The notes under the pieces: generated by a model
The model's input: the letters and a program-made list of their open reading frames with translations, nothing else
What the model was told of the DNA's origin: nothing
Database searches by the model: none
Position numbers and translations under genes: made by a program
Shown: piece after piece, positions 59,922-64,000 of the stretch
Layout: each line of letters opens with the position of its first letter
How positions within the stretch are numbered: position 1 is the stretch's first letter
Source of the DNA: Anthropogastromicrobium aceti
GTDB lineage: Bacteria; Bacillota; Clostridia; Lachnospirales; Lachnospiraceae
DNA: 64,000 bases
Assembly: GCF_025567095.1 (NCBI RefSeq)
Contig: NZ_JAOQJH010000018.1
Strand: one strand, 5' to 3'

Positions 59922-61985
59922 ATGCAGTTCAGTGATATATTAGTAAAAAATGCATTATTTTGTGATGAAACAGAAGATTACCGTACTCCGGCAGAGCCGG
60001 AGGCGGGCGACTCTGTTGTCATCCGCTTTCGGACATTGGCCAATAACGTGGACAATGTCTATTTTATTTCAAGAAAAAGTGAAATCAAAATGGAAAAGGT
60101 CAGAACAGAAGGTTTGTTTGACTTTTATGAGACACAGATAAGCGTTGGAAGTACGTCTTATCTATATTACTTCGAGATCGAAAAAGGTAGAGATATCTGT
60201 TATTATAATAAATTAGGATGTACAACGAATTTGCGCCAGAAGTATGCATTTAGAATCACACCGGGCTTTCATACGCCAGAGTGGGCAAAGGGTGCAGTAT
60301 TTTATCAGATTTATGTGGATCGTTTCTACAACGCAGATCCTTCCAATGATGTTCTCTCAGGTGAGTATTACTATGTAGGATCACAGAGTGAGCGCGTAAC
60401 TGATTGGGATAGTCTTCCGGCAAATCTTGATATTGGACGTTTCTATGGAGGTGATCTTCAGGGTGTGCGCGCAAAGCTTGACTATTTACAGGAGCTTGGC
60501 GTTGAGGTCATCTACTTTAATCCGCTGTTTGTCTCTCCGTCTAATCACAAATATGATATTCAGGATTATGATTATATTGATCCGCATTTTGCAGTTATCA
60601 AAAAGGATGAGGGCGAGCTTCTTAAAGAGGATGAGAAGGAAAACAAAAAGGCAAGTCGTTATATCTGCCGTGTGACCTCTAAAGAAAATTTAGAGGCATC
60701 AAATGAATATTTTGCAGAGCTTGTAAAAGAAATTCATGCAAGAGGCATGAAGGTTATTCTTGACGGTGTATTCAATCACTGTGGTTCCTTCAATAAATGG
60801 CTTGACAGAGAGTGTATTTATGAAGGACAAAAAGGATATGAGCCAGGTGCATATGTATCTGAGTCAAGCCCATATCACGACTTTTTTGGTTTTACTGGAG
60901 GCGTGTGGCCGTATAATAAGAATTATGAGGGCTGGTGGGGACATGATACACTGCCAAAGCTTAACTATGAGGGTTCAAAGGAGTTATATGACTATATTCT
61001 TCGTATAGGAAAAAAATGGGTCAGTGCACCTTATAATGTAGATGGCTGGCGTCTTGACGTGGCAGCAGATCTTGGTCATAGTATTGGTGTTAATCACCAG
61101 TTCTGGAAGGATTTTAGAAAGTCTGTCAAGAAAGCAAATCCAGAGGCAATTATTTTGGCTGAGCACTATGGTGATCCAAGCAGCTGGATGCGCGGTGATC
61201 AGTGGGATACAGTCATGAACTATGATGCGTTTATGGAGCCAATCACATGGTTTTTGACAGGTATGGAAAAGCACAGTGATGAGTTTCAGGCTGAATGGTA
61301 TGGAAATGGAGACAAGTTTTTCCGTACAATGGAACACAATATGAGCAAGTTCCAGCGCCAGTCACTAGACGTTGCTATGAATGAGCTGTCAAATCATGAT
61401 CATTCTCGTTTCCTTACAAGAACAAACAGCACTGTCGGACGTATTGCGACAAAGGGCGCTAAAGCCGCAAATGAAAATGTGGAAAAGTGCATTCTTCGCG
61501 AGGCAGTTGTCATGCAGATGACTTGGCCAGGCGCACCAACTGTTTATTATGGAGATGAGGCTGGTATGGTTGGCTGGACTGACCCAGACAACAGAAGATC
61601 TTATCCGTGGGGAAAACAAGACTGGGAACTTATAGAGTTTCATAAGGATATGATTCGTATCCACAAAAAATATGAGTGCTTTAGAAGTGGTTCCTATAAG
61701 TCGATTGCAAGCGGATCTCACTGGATTTGCTATGGCAGATTTAATAAAAAGCTGCAGGCAGTTATTCTTATTAATAACAGAAGAGAGACGCTTACAGTAG
61801 ATCTTCCAATATGGCAGATTGGTATTTTGGAAAATGCATGTTTAAAGCGTGTGATCCAGACAACACAGTCAACCTACAATGTCGGTGAAGTTATGGAGCG
61901 TGCCGAGGATGGTATTCTTCATGTGACTGTAGGACCGCAGACAGCAAGTGTGTATATTGCCGCGAAAAACGTAGAAGAAAACTAA
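59922..61985 (+). CDS. Neopullulanase/cyclomaltodextrinase-type GH13
   Basis: 687 residues, no signal peptide. An N-terminal CBM34-like sandwich (about 1-115), then the barrel starting AVFYQIYVDRFYNADPSND, VIYFNPLFVSPSNHKYDIQDY, GVFNHCG, nucleophile Asp379 in GWRLDVAADLGH, acid/base Glu414 in ILAEHYGD, and ELSNHDHSRFL. It hydrolyses cyclodextrins, pullulan or maltodextrins inside the cell. AAAGGAG precedes the ATG. A strong terminator follows. Confidence 0.92.
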   Translation: MQFSDILVKNALFCDETEDYRTPAEPEAGDSVVIRFRTLANNVDNVYFISRKSEIKMEKVRTEGLFDFYETQISVGSTSYLYYFEIEKGRDICYYNKLGCTTNLRQKYAFRITPGFHTPEWAKGAVFYQIYVDRFYNADPSNDVLSGEYYYVGSQSERVTDWDSLPANLDIGRFYGGDLQGVRAKLDYLQELGVEVIYFNPLFVSPSNHKYDIQDYDYIDPHFAVIKKDEGELLKEDEKENKKASRYICRVTSKENLEASNEYFAELVKEIHARGMKVILDGVFNHCGSFNKWLDRECIYEGQKGYEPGAYVSESSPYHDFFGFTGGVWPYNKNYEGWWGHDTLPKLNYEGSKELYDYILRIGKKWVSAPYNVDGWRLDVAADLGHSIGVNHQFWKDFRKSVKKANPEAIILAEHYGDPSSWMRGDQWDTVMNYDAFMEPITWFLTGMEKHSDEFQAEWYGNGDKFFRTMEHNMSKFQRQSLDVAMNELSNHDHSRFLTRTNSTVGRIATKGAKAANENVEKCILREAVVMQMTWPGAPTVYYGDEAGMVGWTDPDNRRSYPWGKQDWELIEFHKDMIRIHKKYECFRSGSYKSIASGSHWICYGRFNKKLQAVILINNRRETLTVDLPIWQIGILENACLKRVIQTTQSTYNVGEVMERAEDGILHVTVGPQTASVYIAAKNVEEN

Positions 61986-61993
61986 ATAGCATG

Positions 61994-62052
61994 AAAAACC
62001 AGTGGGTGTAACACAAAGAACAGTAATATTTTGTTTGTCCCCACTGGTTTTT
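61994..62052 (+). terminator. Terminator after the GH13 gene
   Basis: AAAAACCAGTGGG pairs perfectly with CCCACTGGTTTTT around a 33-base loop; the T-run is in the 3' arm. Confidence 0.8.
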
Positions 62053-62135
62053 ATTTGCGTTTATGTAGATTGATTGACAGCAGATGCTTCATAGTGGTAA
62101 GATACCGATATACAAGCTTGGGGAAGGAGACTGCC

Positions 62136-62693
62136 ATGAAACAGCACAGACAAAGAAATGGACAAGAGGGAATAGCGATGATTATTGTGGTGTGTATCAT
62201 GGCAGTTCTTGTTATGATGTCGCTTGCACTTCTTCTGGCCTCCTCAGTTATGACACAAAATGCGGGACGAGTAAAGGATCAGGAGCAGTCAAGAATACTT
62301 GCTGTATCGCTTGCAGATGAGTTGGAAAAAGAGTTAACGGTGACACCATCACAGCAGGAAAAAACACAGGCTAGTGGAACTATCTTAGAATTTGTCAACA
62401 GCAAGATCATTTCAGGAAGCTGGCCATCTGGTGAAGAACAGACATTTTCATTGGACAGCAGTGCACTGAATCAGGCAAATGAGCTGTCAGCGCAGGCAAC
62501 GCTTAGCTGGGAGGAGGGAGAAAATGGCTATACGGATGCATCACTTTATATAACGGTGCACTGCATATATCATAACATGCCATTTTCTGTTACTACAATC
62601 TATAATGCTTATACTGCTTATGCATCGGATGATGAGAATCAAAATGAGGATGTGCAGGATACTCTTTATTGGATCCGCTCAGAGCGAAGGTAG
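62136..62693 (+). CDS. Pilin-associated (PilX-like) membrane protein
   Basis: 185 residues. A short basic head (MKQHRQRNGQEG) is followed by a single hydrophobic helix, IAMIIVVCIMAVLVMMSLAL, then an extracytoplasmic domain. The layout is that of PilX-type minor pilins, without the classic Glu at +5. AAGGAGA precedes this ATG. The longer open frame from 62031 runs through the preceding terminator and is rejected. It is first of three tightly packed pilin-like genes; the assembly ATPase and prepilin peptidase are not in the window. Confidence 0.65.
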   Translation: MKQHRQRNGQEGIAMIIVVCIMAVLVMMSLALLLASSVMTQNAGRVKDQEQSRILAVSLADELEKELTVTPSQQEKTQASGTILEFVNSKIISGSWPSGEEQTFSLDSSALNQANELSAQATLSWEEGENGYTDASLYITVHCIYHNMPFSVTTIYNAYTAYASDDENQNEDVQDTLYWIRSERR

Positions 62694-62705
62694 GTGATGC
62701 GGGAT

Positions 62706-63122
62706 ATGATTAAAAAAATGACAGGCAGAAGGCAGACTAAGTATAAACGACTAAGTCAAAGATGCGTAAACAATAAAAAGGGTGTAAGCTTAGTAGGCGT
62801 CATCGTGGCATTTTTGCTGCTGATGATAATAATGCTGATGTTTCAAAAGTCTTTGAAAGTTTCTGGAAATCTTATTGCGCGTTCTGTAGATATACGAAAA
62901 GAAGAACAGGAGCTAATAGGAGACTATTATAAAAACAGGACTAGTCCGACAAATACGGAATCTGTAAGCTGTGTTTTTTCTGGAGAAGACGGCAGCTTTA
63001 CATTAAATACTAAATGGAGCAGCTACAGCAGGCAAAATGCATCAATCTTTTACTTTGGAGATGGAACAACTGGATATGAAAATCGTTCATCAGCCATGTC
63101 AGATGGAGGTGATGAGCAGTGA
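62706..63122 (+). CDS. Pilin-like membrane protein
   Basis: 138 residues. A basic head ending NNKKGVSLVGVIVAF carries a prepilin-like hydrophobic helix (about 35-55) with Val where pilins usually have Glu at +5. The outer part is short. AGGTGAT lies 7 bases before this ATG; GTG at 62694 and ATG at 62697 are alternatives inside or near that site. It overlaps the following gene by 4 bases. Confidence 0.6.
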   Translation: MIKKMTGRRQTKYKRLSQRCVNNKKGVSLVGVIVAFLLLMIIMLMFQKSLKVSGNLIARSVDIRKEEQELIGDYYKNRTSPTNTESVSCVFSGEDGSFTLNTKWSSYSRQNASIFYFGDGTTGYENRSSAMSDGGDEQ

Positions 63123-63721
63123 AGAAGATAAAAGACAATAGGTGCGGAAGCACACTTGTTGAGGTTATTGTTACATTTGCGCTGATTGGTATGTTTTTAC
63201 TGGCAGCAACAACTGCAGTTTCTGCTGCAATGAATGCGTTTTACAGGATGGAATCTTTATCAAGGGCAATTGTAGTCAGTGACACAATTCTTGATAAGGC
63301 ACAAGGAGAGCTTTCATTAGCAAGTGCAGATGGAGCATTGCTTTGTCTGGGTGGTGAATCAAGTGGTGATGATTGGTGGAAAACAATATGCTTTTACTCA
63401 GCAAATGGAAATCCTGTGCGCATGGAAAGTGAAGCTTCTGGTGATGGAAAGGGACGTTTTTCGCTATATTATTATCCTGTGAAGGATAGTTCGTCACAGG
63501 GCACAGACTGGACATTTGATGAAAATTTTTATCAGGGATTTTGGATAGAGGATCTTTCATTTCGGTGGAATGGAACAGAAGAAGAACCAGATAATATCAT
63601 AGAGGTTCGTTTGACACTGACAAATGGAAATACCTCATACAGCCAAACACGCTTTGTGCAGTGTACAAATTTCTTCCGACCATCGCACTTTGCACGTATT
63701 CATACAGGTATTACATTTTAA
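63119..63721 (+). CDS. Prepilin-type N-terminal methylation protein
   Basis: 200 residues. KKIKDNRCGSTLVEVIVTFA matches the type IV prepilin processing site (G-S-T-L-V-E with Glu at +5), followed by a hydrophobic helix LIGMFLLAATTAVSAAM and a globular domain. It is probably a minor pilin of a type IV pilus or type II secretion-like apparatus. The GTG start overlaps the preceding TGA; GGAGGTGATG lies about 6 bases upstream. Confidence 0.8.
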   Translation: MKKIKDNRCGSTLVEVIVTFALIGMFLLAATTAVSAAMNAFYRMESLSRAIVVSDTILDKAQGELSLASADGALLCLGGESSGDDWWKTICFYSANGNPVRMESEASGDGKGRFSLYYYPVKDSSSQGTDWTFDENFYQGFWIEDLSFRWNGTEEEPDNIIEVRLTLTNGNTSYSQTRFVQCTNFFRPSHFARIHTGITF

Positions 63722-63765
63722 GGACTTTTGTATCATGACACGTGAACTGGAAAGTTTACTTTGAA

Positions 63766-63808
63766 TTTACAAAAGTCGGGTGGGAAAGCCCACGGTTTTA
63801 ACCGTGGG
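63766..63808 (+). mobile_element. Probable left end of an IS200/IS605-family element
   Basis: A TTAC tetranucleotide (63767-63770) is followed 18 bases later by a perfect hairpin, CCCACGGTT/AACCGTGGG (63789-63808). IS608-like elements insert 3' to TTAC and carry a subterminal hairpin of this kind at the left end. The rest of the element would lie to the right, past the window. An old solo end is also possible. Confidence 0.45.
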
Positions 63809-63894
63809 ATGAAAGCCAAGAAACTTTTTGCAATTATCGGACAATGATGTCGAATTTTGTCGAAATGTTGTACAGGCAACTGCTCGTTTTGTGC

Positions 63895-63923
63895 TTGTGT
63901 TCTTGTGTGTTGTATGATATACT
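63895..63923 (+). promoter_or_regulatory. Putative promoter for the gene at the right edge
   Basis: TTGTGT (63895-63900) and TATACT (63918-63923) are 17 bases apart. Confidence 0.4.
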
Positions 63924-63975
63924 GTTTATATCAACAAAGAACATATATTCATATTCGCAGTTAAAGGAGGGCACA

Positions 63976-64000
63976 TATGCATACGGTACAGCTTCTGTTA
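63976..64000 (+). CDS. Start of an unidentified gene (possible transposase)
   Basis: ATG with AAAGGAGGG about 7 bases upstream opens MHTVQLLL and runs off the window. Eight residues are too few for identification. Because a hairpin like an IS200/IS605 left end precedes it, a TnpB-type protein is one possibility (inference). Confidence 0.45.

Noticed and set aside
62031..62135. Upstream extension of the PilX-like protein
   Set aside because: It begins in the 3' arm of a terminator; the ATG at 62136 has AAGGAGA.

Overview
The window looks like a chromosomal stretch from an anaerobic, spore-forming, carbohydrate-degrading member of the Clostridia, most likely Lachnospiraceae. The grounds are low GC, strong AGGAGG ribosome binding sites, the sporulation genes spoVT, yabP, yabQ and spoIIE, a CD1871A-type CXXC mini-protein, YesM/YesN two-component pairs, and many intracellular glycoside hydrolases. 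No species is claimed. No rRNA, tRNA or CRISPR array was seen.

Layout. 1-5.2 kb: an oligopeptide ABC transporter (oppA partial, oppB, oppC, oppD, oppF). 5.3-10 kb: housekeeping genes (mnmM tRNA methyltransferase, an M24 aminopeptidase, a lipid-flippase-like membrane protein, pssA and psd for phosphatidylethanolamine). 10-14.4 kb: an OmpR-type two-component system divergent from a redox module made of a secreted TlpA-like thioredoxin, a 60-residue CXXC membrane peptide and a polytopic 4Fe-4S protein. 14.4-20.9 kb: a clan GH-A hydrolase, a GH38 alpha-mannosidase and a convergent GH43. 21-22.1 kb: an HD-GNAT fusion. 22.4-26.7 kb: a long repetitive coiled-coil surface protein broken by a run of N.

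26.8-30.6 kb is a decayed area. An IS200/IS605-type element with an apparently intact TnpB, a broken TnpA and a readable right end sits between what look like the first nine codons and the last ~176 codons of a GH2 beta-galactosidase. A degraded M24 peptidase follows.

30.7-51.3 kb holds two sugar-uptake loci. The first is an ABC importer on the minus strand divergent from a YesM/YesN pair and a pectinesterase-like protein; its divergent promoter region contains two AAACCGAC direct repeats 21 bp apart next to a good promoter. The second is an AraC-type response regulator, an LplB/YtcP/solute-binding-protein importer, the histidine kinase, and GH31 and GH13 alpha-glucosidases.

51.6-59.9 kb is a conserved sporulation/cell-division/housekeeping cluster: spoVT, hup, rqcP, yabP, yabQ, divIC, spoIIE, tilS, hpt, ftsH. 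It is followed by a neopullulanase-type GH13 and three pilin-like genes. The right edge carries a hairpin resembling the left end of another IS200/IS605 element, with a gene starting at 63976 that runs off the window.

The genes suggest a gut-type lifestyle of importing oligosaccharides and peptides and hydrolysing the sugars inside the cell. The strongest candidates for closer work are the TnpB element with its inferred guide, the redox module, and the AraC-type direct repeats.
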